A stretch of 64,000 nucleotides of DNA from Rhodospirillaceae bacterium SYSU D60007 (GCA_003574685.1 QOCQ01000013.1:98072-162071); one strand, 5' to 3'; counted from the stretch's first letter, positions 1-8,351 are shown. Notes: generated by a model from the sequence alone, not told the origin. Translations and numbers: made by a program.

Positions 1-301
1 GACCCGTCGCTTCCAGGGCATCGATCGCGTCGGCGACACCCGGCACGGGAGCCACGCCCTCACGCCGGAAGGCATCGAACGTATCGGCCTGCAGGCGCTC
101 CACGAACACTGGCGGCAACGTACGTCCGAGCTCCTTCTCGACGATCTCGATGCAGCTCTTGAGCGATCGTCCCATCAGGCGCTGCATGGTCTGCGGCACA
201 TCCCACGCCAGCCCCTCGCGGTTCAGCGCCGCGGAGAAACAGCGGTTCGACACCGGCTCCGTATCCACCAGCACGCCGTCGCAATCGAAGATGATGAGCA
301 T
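1..301 (-). CDS. HAD-superfamily phosphatase, 5' part (runs off the left edge)
   Basis: The first 100 codons are present, starting with ATG at 301..299 and running off the window. The N-terminus carries HAD motif I, DCDGVLVDTEP: the first Asp is the phospho-acceptor and the second the general acid. A helical cap follows, and the 'PVPGV' segment resembles phosphoglycolate phosphatase/CbbY-type (subfamily IA) HAD enzymes. These hydrolyse small sugar or organic phosphates in the cytosol. The substrate cannot be read from half a protein. The start lies only 11 bases from the HigA-type palindrome at 313..323, and the gene is divergent from higBA, so both may share a control region. Confidence 0.85.
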   Translation of the reverse strand, partial: MLIIFDCDGVLVDTEPVSNRCFSAALNREGLAWDVPQTMQRLMGRSLKSCIEIVEKELGRTLPPVFVERLQADTFDAFRREGVAPVPGVADAIDALEATG

Positions 302-312
302 CCGTTGTTGTT

Positions 313-323
313 CCCAATTTGGG
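313..323. promoter_or_regulatory. Putative HigA operator palindrome upstream of higB copy 1
   Basis: The 11-bp palindrome CCCAATTTGGG lies 20 bases before the higB start at 344. The same palindrome occurs 20 bases before the second higB (16241..16251, start 16220). HigA antitoxins repress their own operon by binding palindromes near the promoter, so this is the likely operator. It also sits next to the divergent HAD start at 301. Conservation and spacing are seen directly; the binding protein is inferred. Confidence 0.65.
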
Positions 324-343
324 ATCATGTCACATCTTGCGAG

Positions 344-643
344 ATGCAGCTCATAGCACTACGGACGCTCCGGCTGTTCTGGCGAAAGCATCCGCAGGCA
401 GAAAAGCCGTTGCGCTTCTGGCACGAGCTGGTGTCAGCATCCGAGTGGAGAGGACCGGCCGATGTGAAGGACATGTTCGGTTCTGCTGTCGACGTTCTCG
501 GGAATAACAGGGTCGTATTCGACATTGCCGGCAACAAGTATCGACTTGTCGCGCGCATCTCGTACCGGTTCAAATGCGTGCAGATCAAGTTCGTAGGTAC
601 CCACCGGGAGTATGATGATATTGACGCGGAAACTATCCGATGA
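344..643 (+). CDS. higB: HigB-family mRNA interferase toxin (copy 1)
   Basis: A 99-residue RelE/HigB-fold toxin. The core NNRVVFDIAGNKYRLVA and the C-terminal FVGTHREYDDID are typical of HigB toxins that cleave mRNA on the ribosome. I chose ATG 344 because it gives the usual length and N-terminus (MQLIALRTLRLFW); an upstream in-frame start at 305 would place the operator palindrome inside the coding region. The TGA stop overlaps the ATG of higA in an ATGA, the translational coupling expected of a toxin-first module. A second full pair lies at 15530..16220. The genes are intact, so the module may be active. Confidence 0.88.
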   Translation: MQLIALRTLRLFWRKHPQAEKPLRFWHELVSASEWRGPADVKDMFGSAVDVLGNNRVVFDIAGNKYRLVARISYRFKCVQIKFVGTHREYDDIDAETIR

Positions 644-1074
644 AGCTGCGCCCCATCCGGACTGAAGCCGAGTATGATCTCGCGCTTGCGGACGCCGACC
701 GGTACCTCGACAAGGAGCCCGGACCAGGCACGCCTGCGGCCGATCGATTTGACATGCTCCTCTTGCTGATCTCCGACTACGAGCAAAAACGCTGGCCGGT
801 CGAGCCGTTGCCGCCGGTCGACATGATCAGGGGCATGATGGAACTCAAGGGCTACACCCAGGCTGACCTTGCCCGGCTGCTGGGTTCCCGCGCCCGCGCT
901 TCGGAGATCCTTGCTCGCAGGCGCCATCTGACCCTGCCAATGATCTGGAAGCTGTCGCAGGAATGGAAAATTCCGGCAGGATCGCTGGTTCAGCCATACG
1001 AGCTTTCCCGGGAGCGCGCCCCAATGACGATGCGCGGCCGCAGACGACGTCCGCCGCGCAGGAAGGCAGCCTGA
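640..1074 (+). CDS. higA: HigA-family antitoxin with XRE helix-turn-helix (copy 1)
   Basis: 144 residues. The N-terminal about 60 residues (starting LRPIRTEAEYDLAL) form the toxin-neutralising part seen in this HigA subfamily. An XRE-type HTH follows (MELKGYTQADLARLLGSRAR, about 66-86), then a basic Arg/Lys-rich C-terminus. It should bind HigB and repress the operon through the palindrome at 313..323. The start overlaps the higB stop by four bases. Two homologues are nearby: a complete one (15530..15907) and a truncated one (13615..13812). Confidence 0.88.
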   Translation: MKLRPIRTEAEYDLALADADRYLDKEPGPGTPAADRFDMLLLLISDYEQKRWPVEPLPPVDMIRGMMELKGYTQADLARLLGSRARASEILARRRHLTLPMIWKLSQEWKIPAGSLVQPYELSRERAPMTMRGRRRRPPRRKAA

Positions 1075-1174
1075 AGGGCGCCAGGTTCGCAGAACGAATG
1101 AAGGGCTGTTGCCGGGCCTACCGGGCGCGGCGGCAATCTGGCATGTCGGACGGACGGAACCATGGGAGGGTGCC

Positions 1175-1942
1175 ATGAAATTGCAGGACAAGGTCGTGGT
1201 GGTCACGGGCGCATCGGGCGGAATCGGCGCGGCGATAGCGCGCCGTTTCGCGCGTGAAGGTGCCAAGGGTGTCGTGGTGGCGGACATTACGGCCGGGCCG
1301 CTGGAGAGCCTTGCCCGCGAAATCGGCGGCATGACCTTTGTCGGCGACGTCGGCAAGGAGGTCGATATCATTGCCCTGGTCGCGCGCACCGAGGAGCGCT
1401 TCGGACCCGTCGATGTCTTCTGCTCCAATGCCGGTCTCGTGCGCGAGGGCGACGAGGAGGCGCTGGACAGCGAGTGGGAGCTGAACTGGTCGGTGCACGT
1501 GATGTCGCATGTCTACGCCGCGCGCGCTGTCGTGAAGAAAATGGCCGAGCGCGGCTCGGGCTACATCGTCAACACCGCTTCCGCCGCCGGCCTGCTGACC
1601 TCGATCCCGTCGGCCACCTATGCCGTTACCAAGCACGCCGCCGTGGCCTTCGCCGAGTGGCTGGCCATCACCTACGGCGACCGAGGCGTCAAGGTTTCCG
1701 TGCTCTGCCCCCAGGCCGTGCGTACGGCCATGATCCAGGGCCGCGAGGGCGGTTCGGCCAGCGTCGATGGCATTGTCGAGCCGGATGAGCTGGCGGAATG
1801 CGTGGTGCGCACCATGGACGAGGAGAAGTTCCTCATCCTGCCGCACCCGCAGGTGCTGGACTACATGCGCCGCAAGACCGCGGACTACGACCGTTGGCTC
1901 GCCGGCATGCGCCGCCTTCGCGGGAAGATGCGCGGGGAGTAA
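1175..1942 (+). CDS. SDR-family oxidoreductase
   Basis: A 255-residue classical short-chain dehydrogenase. It has the Rossmann glycine motif TGASGGIG near residue 12, an SNAG-type NAG motif ('SNAGLV'), and the catalytic YAVTK preceded by the Ser of NTASAAG. The start is ATG 1175, behind a GGGAGGG Shine-Dalgarno. The reaction is NAD(P)-dependent oxidation or reduction of an alcohol/ketone; the substrate is unknown. It converges on another SDR gene, with a hairpin between them. Confidence 0.85.
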   Translation: MKLQDKVVVVTGASGGIGAAIARRFAREGAKGVVVADITAGPLESLAREIGGMTFVGDVGKEVDIIALVARTEERFGPVDVFCSNAGLVREGDEEALDSEWELNWSVHVMSHVYAARAVVKKMAERGSGYIVNTASAAGLLTSIPSATYAVTKHAAVAFAEWLAITYGDRGVKVSVLCPQAVRTAMIQGREGGSASVDGIVEPDELAECVVRTMDEEKFLILPHPQVLDYMRRKTADYDRWLAGMRRLRGKMRGE

Positions 1943-2002
1943 TGCTGGGGGCTGGGGGCTGGGAGCGCCGGAATCCCTGTCGGCATCGACCTGAAGAGGA
2001 GA

Positions 2003-2022
2003 CGCGCCACTGGAGTGGCGCG
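2003..2022. terminator. Hairpin between convergent SDR genes
   Basis: An 8-bp perfect stem, CGCGCCAC/GTGGCGCG, around a TGGA loop, lies in the 92-bp gap between two convergent genes. It has no clear U-tract, so it is a plausible bidirectional terminator or RNA-end hairpin only. Confidence 0.5.
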
Positions 2023-2034
2023 CCCCCAGCGGCA

Positions 2035-2934
2035 TCAGTCGAGGTCGAGGCCGTCCATGCCGGCGTTCTTGCGGGCACGAGCGACCATGTCCCTGACGAT
2101 CGGGCCCAGCGTCGCGGGATCGGCGACAGCATCGATGGTAGGTCCGCGATGCCAGCCCTCGGCGACGGCGATGATGCCGTTGCCCGCCTGGAAGACGCGT
2201 CCGGTGATATCAGCTGACTCCTCGCTCGCCAGCCAGATTGCGATCGGTGCCACCCAGCGCGGATTGCGCCGCTCGATCTCTTCCGGCGTGTACTGGCGCA
2301 GGTCAGCGGTCATGCGGGTATGCGCCGAGGGCGAGATGCAGTTCACCGTGACGCCGTAGCGACGCATCTCGCGCGCAGCGATGACGGTGAAGGCGGCGAT
2401 GCCGGCCTTCGCGGCACCGTAGTTGGACTGGCCGATATTGCCGTAGATGCCCGATACCGAGGTGGTGTTGATCAGCCGGCCATTCACGGACGACCCGGTT
2501 TCCTTGGCCCGGTCGCGCCAGTAGGCGCAGGCATGGCGCGCCGGCGCGAAGGTGCCCTTCAGATGCACCCGGATCACGTCGTCCCACTCCGCTTCGCTCA
2601 TGTTCACCAGCATGCGGTCGCGCAGGATGCCGGCATTGCTGATCACGACGTCAAGCTTGCCGAACGTCCTGATCGCCTGGTCGATCATGTTTTTGGCGCC
2701 GTTCCAGTCGCTGACGTCATCGCCATTGGCGACAGCCTCACCACCGGCCGCCTTGATCTCGTCAACCACCTGCTGCGCCGCCGAAACGTCCTTGCCGGTA
2801 CCGTCGGTGGCGGCACCCAGATCGTTGACGACAACCTTTGCGCCCTGCGCCGCCAGCATCAGCGCATACTCCCGCCCCACACCGCGCGCGCCGCCAGTGA
2901 CGATGCAGACACGGTCCTCGCACAATTTCGGCAT
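2035..2934 (-). CDS. SDR-family (3R)-hydroxyacyl-CoA dehydrogenase-like protein
   Basis: 299 residues. The glycine motif TGGARGVG, the NAG motif ('SNAGIL') and catalytic YGAAK are present. The pattern GREYALMLAAQGAKVVVND and the extended C-terminus resemble the dehydrogenase part of peroxisomal multifunctional enzyme type 2 (HSD17B4) and its bacterial homologues, which act on 3-hydroxyacyl-CoA. ATG 2934 is preferred over the in-frame ATG at 2958 because a GGAGGA ribosome site lies seven bases upstream of it. Confidence 0.8.
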   Translation of the reverse strand: MPKLCEDRVCIVTGGARGVGREYALMLAAQGAKVVVNDLGAATDGTGKDVSAAQQVVDEIKAAGGEAVANGDDVSDWNGAKNMIDQAIRTFGKLDVVISNAGILRDRMLVNMSEAEWDDVIRVHLKGTFAPARHACAYWRDRAKETGSSVNGRLINTTSVSGIYGNIGQSNYGAAKAGIAAFTVIAAREMRRYGVTVNCISPSAHTRMTADLRQYTPEEIERRNPRWVAPIAIWLASEESADITGRVFQAGNGIIAVAEGWHRGPTIDAVADPATLGPIVRDMVARARKNAGMDGLDLD

Positions 2935-3180
2935 GACGTTTCCTCCGGCCAGATTCATGGCAAGAGGCTAGCAACGGGCCGCGGGGCTGTGAAACTGCCG
3001 CTTGAGCACTCGTTCCGCTCTTCGAAGCGATGCGCAGAAGACGGCCATGCAGCGGCAATCGTGGCGCTGGCCCGCCGCTTTGTGGCCCTTTCAGGATATT
3101 TGCTGCGGCCAGTCGATCCACGGGGATGGCAGTGTCAGGCCTGCGTAAGACCTGACGCAACCGCCTCGAAGGAGGGTGAC

Positions 3181-3414
3181 ATGCGCAGCAACCTCGCCCG
3201 CCTGACCGCCGTCGCAGCGGCGCTCGTCGCCGCCGCCGTCGGCCTCAGCGCCTGCGTTACGCACGACCATGATTCGTGGCATCGTCACGGCTACTACGAC
3301 CGGCACGACCATCGCTGGGACGGACGCCACGGGTGGGGCGATCATCGCCGCGACGGCCGCTGGTGGGACCACGATCGCGATGGCCGCCGGCGCGACTGGT
3401 GGGAGCGCCGTTAG
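3181..3414 (+). CDS. Small His/Asp/Arg-rich lipoprotein
   Basis: 77 residues. A type II signal peptide ends in the lipobox GLSAC (Cys about 25), so the mature protein should be lipid-anchored. The mature part is almost entirely His, Asp, Arg, Trp and Tyr ('DRHDHRWDGRHGWGDHR'). No known domain is recognised; His/Asp clusters could bind metal, but that is speculative. The start is ATG behind GGAGGGTGAC. The next gene (3513) encodes a longer protein with the same signal peptide and composition, so the two are probably tandem duplicates. Confidence 0.75.
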   Translation: MRSNLARLTAVAAALVAAAVGLSACVTHDHDSWHRHGYYDRHDHRWDGRHGWGDHRRDGRWWDHDRDGRRRDWWERR

Positions 3415-3434
3415 CCCGTCCGCGAAAGGGCGGG
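3415..3434 (+). terminator. Hairpin after the first lipoprotein gene
   Basis: The stem CCCGTCC/GGGCGGG (one G-U pair) around a GCGAAA loop starts at the stop codon. The GNRA-like loop and position suggest a terminator or 3' stabilising hairpin, but no U-tract follows. Confidence 0.4.
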
Positions 3435-3512
3435 AACGATGGTGCACTTCAGGGCATTGAGTAGATCAGGTTTCCGTCATACCTGAGTATCACTGCCCCA
3501 AGGGAGGGTGCC

Positions 3513-4004
3513 ATGCGCACCAGCATCCCGCGCGTCATGGCCGCCGCCGCGACACTTGTCGTTGCCGGACTGGGCCTGAGCGCGTGCGTCACGGACGATT
3601 ATGGTTCGCCCGATTACGGCTACTACGGTCCCGGCTACTACAGTTCGTACCCCGGCCCCGGCTATTACCACGACTTCTATCCAGGTCCCGGCTACTACTA
3701 CGGCCGCCACGATCATCGGTGGGACCGCCATCGCCATCGCCATCGCCATCACCATCATGATGGCGTCCGGGATCGGGACCACAAACGGGATGGCGACCGG
3801 GACCGGGCGCGCAACCGGGATCGGGACCGCGATCGGGATGGAGCTCGCGATCGACATCGGGCCCATGATCGGGATGGAGTCCGGGATCGGGATCGGGCTC
3901 ACAGTCGCGATAGCGATCGGGTCCGCGGCCGGGACAGCAAGCGCGATCGGTCTCGCCCGAAGGCGAGGCGTGATTCCGCCGACAGACCAAAACATCGCCG
4001 TTAG
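3513..4004 (+). CDS. Lipoprotein with Tyr/Gly-Pro and Arg-Asp repeat tail
   Basis: 163 residues. It has a type II signal peptide with lipobox GLSAC (Cys about 25). A Gly/Tyr/Pro-rich segment follows (repeats of 'GPGYY', about 38-63), then a His-rich run (about 70-82), then about 80 residues of Arg-Asp repeats. The signal peptide and the 'CVT-D' start of the mature protein match the preceding lipoprotein, so it is a tandem paralogue grown by simple-sequence expansion. The start follows a GGGAGGGTGCC ribosome site. No function is recognised. Outer-membrane anchoring is likely; polyanion or metal binding is conceivable. Confidence 0.7.
   Translation: MRTSIPRVMAAAATLVVAGLGLSACVTDDYGSPDYGYYGPGYYSSYPGPGYYHDFYPGPGYYYGRHDHRWDRHRHRHRHHHHDGVRDRDHKRDGDRDRARNRDRDRDRDGARDRHRAHDRDGVRDRDRAHSRDSDRVRGRDSKRDRSRPKARRDSADRPKHRR
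3765..3960 (+). repeat. Simple-sequence region coding for Arg-Asp repeats
   Basis: Reiterated CGGGATCGGGAC-like hexamers sit within the second lipoprotein gene and encode the RD repeats. The low complexity creates long open frames on the other strand and frames, which are not genes. Such tracts can change length by slippage. Confidence 0.7.
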
Positions 4005-4013
4005 CTGAAAGCG

Positions 4014-4070
4014 GCCAAAGTGGCCTGGCCGAGCGCGCCGGAACCGGCGCGATCCGCCAGTGGCTTTGGC
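4014..4070. terminator. Long imperfect hairpin after the second lipoprotein
   Basis: The outer arms GCCAAAG and CTTTGGC enclose an inner palindrome around CGCGCCGGAACCGGCGCG (4034..4051). It begins ten bases past the stop codon. It is probably a terminator or palindromic repeat; the 187-bp gap to the next gene holds no other feature I can support. Confidence 0.4.
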
Positions 4071-4191
4071 TGCGGCCGTCGAGCATGACGCCGGCGAGCG
4101 ATCGTAGCGGGGTTCCAATCCCCGGCAAAATCGCGACAGGGCCCACCAGCCCGGCGTACATTGCCGTCGAACGAAATCGGGATGTTGGACG

Positions 4192-5238
4192 ATGCGGGTG
4201 TTTACCACGCTGCCGCAGGGAGATCTGCGCAAGGTGCCTGACGCGGCGAAGCAGGCCGAGAAGACTGGCTATGACGGCCTCCTGACGCTTGAGAACCGGA
4301 ACGAGCCCTTTCTCGGCCATGCCATCGCAGCGGTTGTCACGGAGCGGATTGATCTCGCCACCAGCGTCGCGATTGCGTTTGCGCGCAGCCCGATGGTCGT
4401 CGCCAACCTGGGCTGGGACCTGCAGATCGCCTCGCGTGGCCGCTTTGTCCTGGGACTCGGCCCGCAGATCCGGCCGCACAACGAGCGCCGCTTCAGCGTG
4501 CCATGGTCGCCGCCAGTGCCGCGCCTGCGCGAATATGTGAAAGCGCTTCGTGCGATCTGGACCTGCTGGCAGAAGGGCGAGAAGCTCGATTTCCGGGGCG
4601 AGCACTACACCTTCACGCTGATGACGCCGAATTTCGTGCCCGCCTCGATCGGCATGCCGATGGTGCCGATCACGCTGGCCGGCTTCGGCACCTACTCGCT
4701 GCGCCTGTCGGGCGAGGTGGGTGACGGCCTGCGGCTGCATCCGCTCTGCACCCGGCGCTACCTGGAAGAGGTGGTCGAACCGCGTGTGGCCGAGGGACTC
4801 GAAAAGTCGGGCAAGGCGCGCGAGAACTTCGAGATCAGCGGCGGCGGCTTCCTCGCGACCGGCAAGGACGATGAGGCGGTAGACAAAATGGCCGAGTGGG
4901 TGCGCATGCGGATCGCGTTCTACGGCTCCACGCCGGCCTACTGGCCGGTGCTGGAGCTGCACGGCCTCGGCGATCTCGGCCGCAAGCTCAACGCGCTCTC
5001 CAAGGAGGGGAAGTGGGACGAGATGACGACGTCGATCCCCGACGACTTCCTCCATCTTTGTGCCGCCATCGGCCGGCATGACGAGATCGCGCCCATCATC
5101 GAGAGGCGTTTCGGCAATGCCTCGGATGCGCTGAACGCGAGCGTGAACCAGGCGACGCCGTCCGACATGCCGCCGGACCTCCTTCAGGACATCCAGCGCA
5201 TCCCGGTCAAGTTCAGGCGCTTCGCGACCGCCTGGTAA
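4192..5238 (+). CDS. LLM-class F420-dependent-type oxidoreductase
   Basis: 348 residues with a bacterial-luciferase-like TIM barrel. Signature segments include a GYDGLLTLENR start, a Q/ASRGRFVLGLG strand and a C-terminal region typical of the TIGR03617 group. These enzymes use F420 or FMN to oxidise or reduce small organics; the substrate is unknown. It starts at ATG 4192 with only a weak ribosome site. It converges with mcd, with 14 bases between the stops. F420 use is a family inference; no F420 synthesis gene is visible here. Confidence 0.82.
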   Translation: MRVFTTLPQGDLRKVPDAAKQAEKTGYDGLLTLENRNEPFLGHAIAAVVTERIDLATSVAIAFARSPMVVANLGWDLQIASRGRFVLGLGPQIRPHNERRFSVPWSPPVPRLREYVKALRAIWTCWQKGEKLDFRGEHYTFTLMTPNFVPASIGMPMVPITLAGFGTYSLRLSGEVGDGLRLHPLCTRRYLEEVVEPRVAEGLEKSGKARENFEISGGGFLATGKDDEAVDKMAEWVRMRIAFYGSTPAYWPVLELHGLGDLGRKLNALSKEGKWDEMTTSIPDDFLHLCAAIGRHDEIAPIIERRFGNASDALNASVNQATPSDMPPDLLQDIQRIPVKFRRFATAW

Positions 5239-5252
5239 GGGTGCGACGGGGC

Positions 5253-6947
5253 CTAGTTGCGACCGTCGAGCAGGCCGCGGCAGACGACCTGGGCCTGGAT
5301 TTCGGCGGCACCCTCGAAGATGTTGAGGATGCGCGCATCGCACAGCACGCGGCTGACGGGGTATTCCTGCGCGTAACCGTTGCCGCCGTGGACCTGCAGG
5401 GCGTTGTCGGCATTGCTCCAGGCAACGCGCGCGGCCAGCAGCTTGGCCATGCCCGCCTCGATATCGCAGCGACGGTCGCTGTCCTTCTCGCGCGCCGAGA
5501 AGTACGTGAGCTGGCGCGCGATCATGGTCTCGACGGCCATCCAGGCGATCTTCCCCGCCACGCGCGGGAAGGCATAAATCGGCTTGCCGAACTGGATGCG
5601 CTCCTTCGCGTAGCGCAGGCCCAGCTCCATGGCGCATTGCGCCACGCCCACGGCGCGCGCCGCGGTCTGGATGCGGGCGCTCTCGAAGGTGGCCATGAGC
5701 TGCTTGAAGCCGTGGCCTTCCTCGCCGCCCAGCAGGTTTTCGGCCGGCACCTCGAAGCCGTCGAAGCCCAGCTCGTATTCCTTCATGCCGCGATAGCCCA
5801 GCACCTGGATCTCGCCGCCGGTCATGCCCTTCGCGGGAAACGGATTGTCCTCGCTGCCGCGCGGCTTCTCGGCGAGCAGCATCGACAGGCCCTGATAGCC
5901 CGGCTTGTCGGGGTTGGTGCGCACCAGCAGGGTCATGATGTCGGCGCGCGCGGCATGGGTGATCCAGGTCTTGTTGCCGTGGACCTTGTAGATGTCGCCC
6001 TCGCGCACGGCACGGGTACGCAGGTTGGCGAGGTCGGAACCGATGTTCGGCTCCGTGAACACCGCCGTCGGCAGAATCTCGCCCTGCGCGATCTTCGCGA
6101 GGTACTTCTTCTTCTGCGCCTCCGTGCCGCCAGCGCGAATCAGCTCGCCCGCGATCTCCGAGCGCGTTCCCAGCGAACCGACACCAATATAGCCGCGCGA
6201 CAATTCCTCCGTAACGACGCACATCGCAAGCTTGCCCATGCCCAGGCCGCCCCATTCCTCGGGGATGGTCAGGCCGAAGACGCCGAGCTCCGCCATCTTC
6301 TGCACGACCGGCAGCGGGATAAGCTCGTCCTTCAGGTGCCAATCGTGGGCGTTGGGCATGACCTCTTCCGCCACGAAGCGACGGAACTGTTCGCGCACCA
6401 TCTCCAGCGCATCGTCTTCCAGGCCCAATGCCCCGAAATCGCCGGTGTCGAGCGAATCCGCCAACAGCGTAGCGATCCGCAGCCGCACCGCCGCGGTATT
6501 GCCGCCTGTCATCAACGTGCGCACCGCCGGCGTCTGCAATGCCGCGCGCGCTTCTTGCGGGATGCCGAGATCGGCAGGGCGCACGATCTCGACCTGGCTC
6601 ATGGCAATGCCGCCATCGAGCTGGCTCAGGTATTCGCCCCAGGCGGCTTGCAGCAGCAACGCCTCCAGCTCGCCCAGCTTCCCCGCGGCGGCCAGTGTCT
6701 CGCCCCAGCGCCGCATCTGCACCAGACCGGCGACGCAGGTGGCGATCCATGCATAGCCATGCGCGGCGAATTGCTCACGTTCCAGCAGCTTCGCATCGAC
6801 GCGGCCGTTAGGCGCGATCTTTCGGCGCACCTCTGCCTTCGCGGCGGCCTCGAAGGCAAGGGCCGCGTGCTCGGCCTCGCTACACAGCGTCAGGAGGTTG
6901 TCGAGGACGGAGGTCGAGGGTTCGTCAAACTTTTCGGCAACAGACAT
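5253..6947 (-). CDS. mcd: (2S)-methylsuccinyl-CoA dehydrogenase
   Basis: 564 residues, longer than ordinary acyl-CoA dehydrogenases because of an N-terminal helical extension of about 150 residues, which is typical of Mcd. The ACAD core follows, with FAD/substrate motif TEPNIGSDLANLRT, HGGNGYAQEYPVSR, and the C-terminal FEGAAEIQ containing the usual catalytic Glu (about residue 545). The enzyme oxidises methylsuccinyl-CoA to mesaconyl-CoA in the ethylmalonyl-CoA pathway. Its neighbours support this: ccr lies immediately upstream on the same strand (114 bp, containing a palindromic repeat) and ecm lies 4.4 kb away from mcd's start. Mesaconyl-CoA hydratase and malyl-CoA lyase genes are not in the window. 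Confidence 0.92.
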   Translation of the reverse strand: MSVAEKFDEPSTSVLDNLLTLCSEAEHAALAFEAAAKAEVRRKIAPNGRVDAKLLEREQFAAHGYAWIATCVAGLVQMRRWGETLAAAGKLGELEALLLQAAWGEYLSQLDGGIAMSQVEIVRPADLGIPQEARAALQTPAVRTLMTGGNTAAVRLRIATLLADSLDTGDFGALGLEDDALEMVREQFRRFVAEEVMPNAHDWHLKDELIPLPVVQKMAELGVFGLTIPEEWGGLGMGKLAMCVVTEELSRGYIGVGSLGTRSEIAGELIRAGGTEAQKKKYLAKIAQGEILPTAVFTEPNIGSDLANLRTRAVREGDIYKVHGNKTWITHAARADIMTLLVRTNPDKPGYQGLSMLLAEKPRGSEDNPFPAKGMTGGEIQVLGYRGMKEYELGFDGFEVPAENLLGGEEGHGFKQLMATFESARIQTAARAVGVAQCAMELGLRYAKERIQFGKPIYAFPRVAGKIAWMAVETMIARQLTYFSAREKDSDRRCDIEAGMAKLLAARVAWSNADNALQVHGGNGYAQEYPVSRVLCDARILNIFEGAAEIQAQVVCRGLLDGRN

Positions 6948-6981
6948 TCACGACTCCGAGGGGCTCGATCACAAGAAAGCC

Positions 6982-7051
6982 TTCATGGTGAGCTTGTCGA
7001 ACCATGAAGGCTCCGCTGCGGCGCTTCATGGTTCGACAAGCTCACCATGAA
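6982..7051. repeat. Palindromic intergenic element, copy 1 (between ccr and mcd)
   Basis: Perfect 22-bp inverted arms (6982..7003 and 7030..7051, core GGTGAGCTTGTCGAACC) flank a short loop that contains further inverted sequence. The same arms recur at 13389..13471 near ecm. In RNA it would form a long hairpin in the ccr-mcd transcript. It resembles REP-like elements dispersed in alphaproteobacterial genomes. Confidence 0.85.
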
Positions 7052-7061
7052 GCTGTCCTCA

Positions 7062-8351
7062 CTAATCCTCCAGCGCGTCCTCCAGCGTGCGCAGGCCGGG
7101 ACGCCTGGCCGACACCAGCACCGCCATGTTTCCCGGCTTGTGCTGGTTCTTCCACATTTTGGTATGGGCGCGCGGGATGTCTTCCCAGGCGAACACCTCG
7201 GACATGCAGGGATCCAGCCGCCGCTCGATGACAAGCTGGTTGGCCTGCGCCGCCTGCAGCAGGTTGGCGAAATGGCTGCCCTGGATGCGCTTCTGGCGCA
7301 TCCAGACGAAACGCGCATCGAAGGTAAGGTTGTAGCCGGTGGTACCAGCGCAGAACACCACCATGCCACCGCGCTTCACGATGAAGCATGAGACCGGGAA
7401 GGTCTGCTCGCCGGGGTGCTCGAAGACGAAGTCGACGTCGTTGCCCTTGCCGGTGATCTCCCAGATGGCGGCACCGAACTTGCGTACCTTCTTCATGTAC
7501 TCGGCGTAAGCCTTGGCGTCGTCAACATCGGGGAGCTGGCCCCAGCAGTCGAAATTGTTGCGTACGATGACGCCCTTGGCGCCCAGACTCATCACGAAGT
7601 CGCGCTTGCTTTCGTCGCTGATCACGCCGATGGCGTTGGCGCCCGACACGGCGATGAGCTGGATGGCCATCGACCCCAGGCCGCCGGCCGCGCCCCACAC
7701 CAGCACGTTATGACCGGGCCGCAGGATGTGCGGGCGATGGCCGAACAGCATGCGATAGGCGGTCGCCAGGGTGAGCGTGTAGCAGGCGCTCTCTTCCCAG
7801 GTGAGGTGCTGCGGCCGCTTCATGAGCTGGCGCGCCTGCACCCGGCAGAACTGCGCGAAGGAGCCGTCCGGCGTCTCGTAGCCCCAGATGCGTTGCGAGG
7901 GCGAGAACATGGGATCGCCGCCGTTGCACTCCTCGTCGTCGCCGTCGTCCTGGTTGCAGTGGACGACCACCTCGTCGCCCACCTTCCAACGCTTCACCTT
8001 GGAGCCGATGGCCCAGACGATGCCGGAGGCATCCGAGCCGGCGACGTGGAAGGGCGCCTTGTGGATGTCGAAAGGCGAAACCGGAACGCCCAGCCCGGCC
8101 CAGACGCCGTTGTAGTTGACGCCGGCCGCCATCACGAAAACGAGCACCTCGTCGTCGCCGATTGTGTGCGTCGGCACGACCTCGAGCTGCATCGCCTGCT
8201 CGGGCGGACCGTGCCGCTCGCGGCGGATAGCCCAGGCGTACATGTTCTTCGGCACGTGCCCCAGGGGCGGGATCTCGCCGATCTCGTAGAGATCCTTTTT
8301 CGGCCGTCCGGCCGTGGGATGCGACTGAACAACGGCCAACGCTGCGGTCAT
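7062..8351 (-). CDS. ccr: Crotonyl-CoA carboxylase/reductase
   Basis: 429 residues, the usual length for Ccr. An MDR fold with the hallmark segments of this family: GVNYNGVWAGLG (Asn of the CO2 pocket), IWGYETPDGSFAQF (Glu of the CO2 pocket), NADPH-binding WGAAGGLGSMAIQL, and QGSHFANL (the His of the pocket). It carries out NADPH-dependent reductive carboxylation of crotonyl-CoA to ethylmalonyl-CoA, the committing step of the ethylmalonyl-CoA pathway. ATG 8351 is chosen over an upstream in-frame GTG (8390) because it restores the family's standard N-terminus. mcd follows on the same strand. Confidence 0.96.
   Translation of the reverse strand: MTAALAVVQSHPTAGRPKKDLYEIGEIPPLGHVPKNMYAWAIRRERHGPPEQAMQLEVVPTHTIGDDEVLVFVMAAGVNYNGVWAGLGVPVSPFDIHKAPFHVAGSDASGIVWAIGSKVKRWKVGDEVVVHCNQDDGDDEECNGGDPMFSPSQRIWGYETPDGSFAQFCRVQARQLMKRPQHLTWEESACYTLTLATAYRMLFGHRPHILRPGHNVLVWGAAGGLGSMAIQLIAVSGANAIGVISDESKRDFVMSLGAKGVIVRNNFDCWGQLPDVDDAKAYAEYMKKVRKFGAAIWEITGKGNDVDFVFEHPGEQTFPVSCFIVKRGGMVVFCAGTTGYNLTFDARFVWMRQKRIQGSHFANLLQAAQANQLVIERRLDPCMSEVFAWEDIPRAHTKMWKNQHKPGNMAVLVSARRPGLRTLEDALED

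Noticed and set aside
3477..4232. A minus-strand frame with regularly spaced hydrophobic residues, looking like a membrane protein
   Set aside because: It is the reverse reading of the Arg-Asp repeat tract; the periodicity comes from simple sequence.
3589..6750. A minus-strand open frame of 1053 codons across the lipoprotein, LLM and mcd region
   Set aside because: It overlaps three well-supported genes in other frames and its composition (Arg/Gly-rich, no domain) is that of a GC-rich shadow frame.
5241..7007. A 588-codon plus-strand frame opposite mcd
   Set aside because: mcd has clear ACAD motifs on the other strand; this frame has no recognisable domain and no ribosome site.
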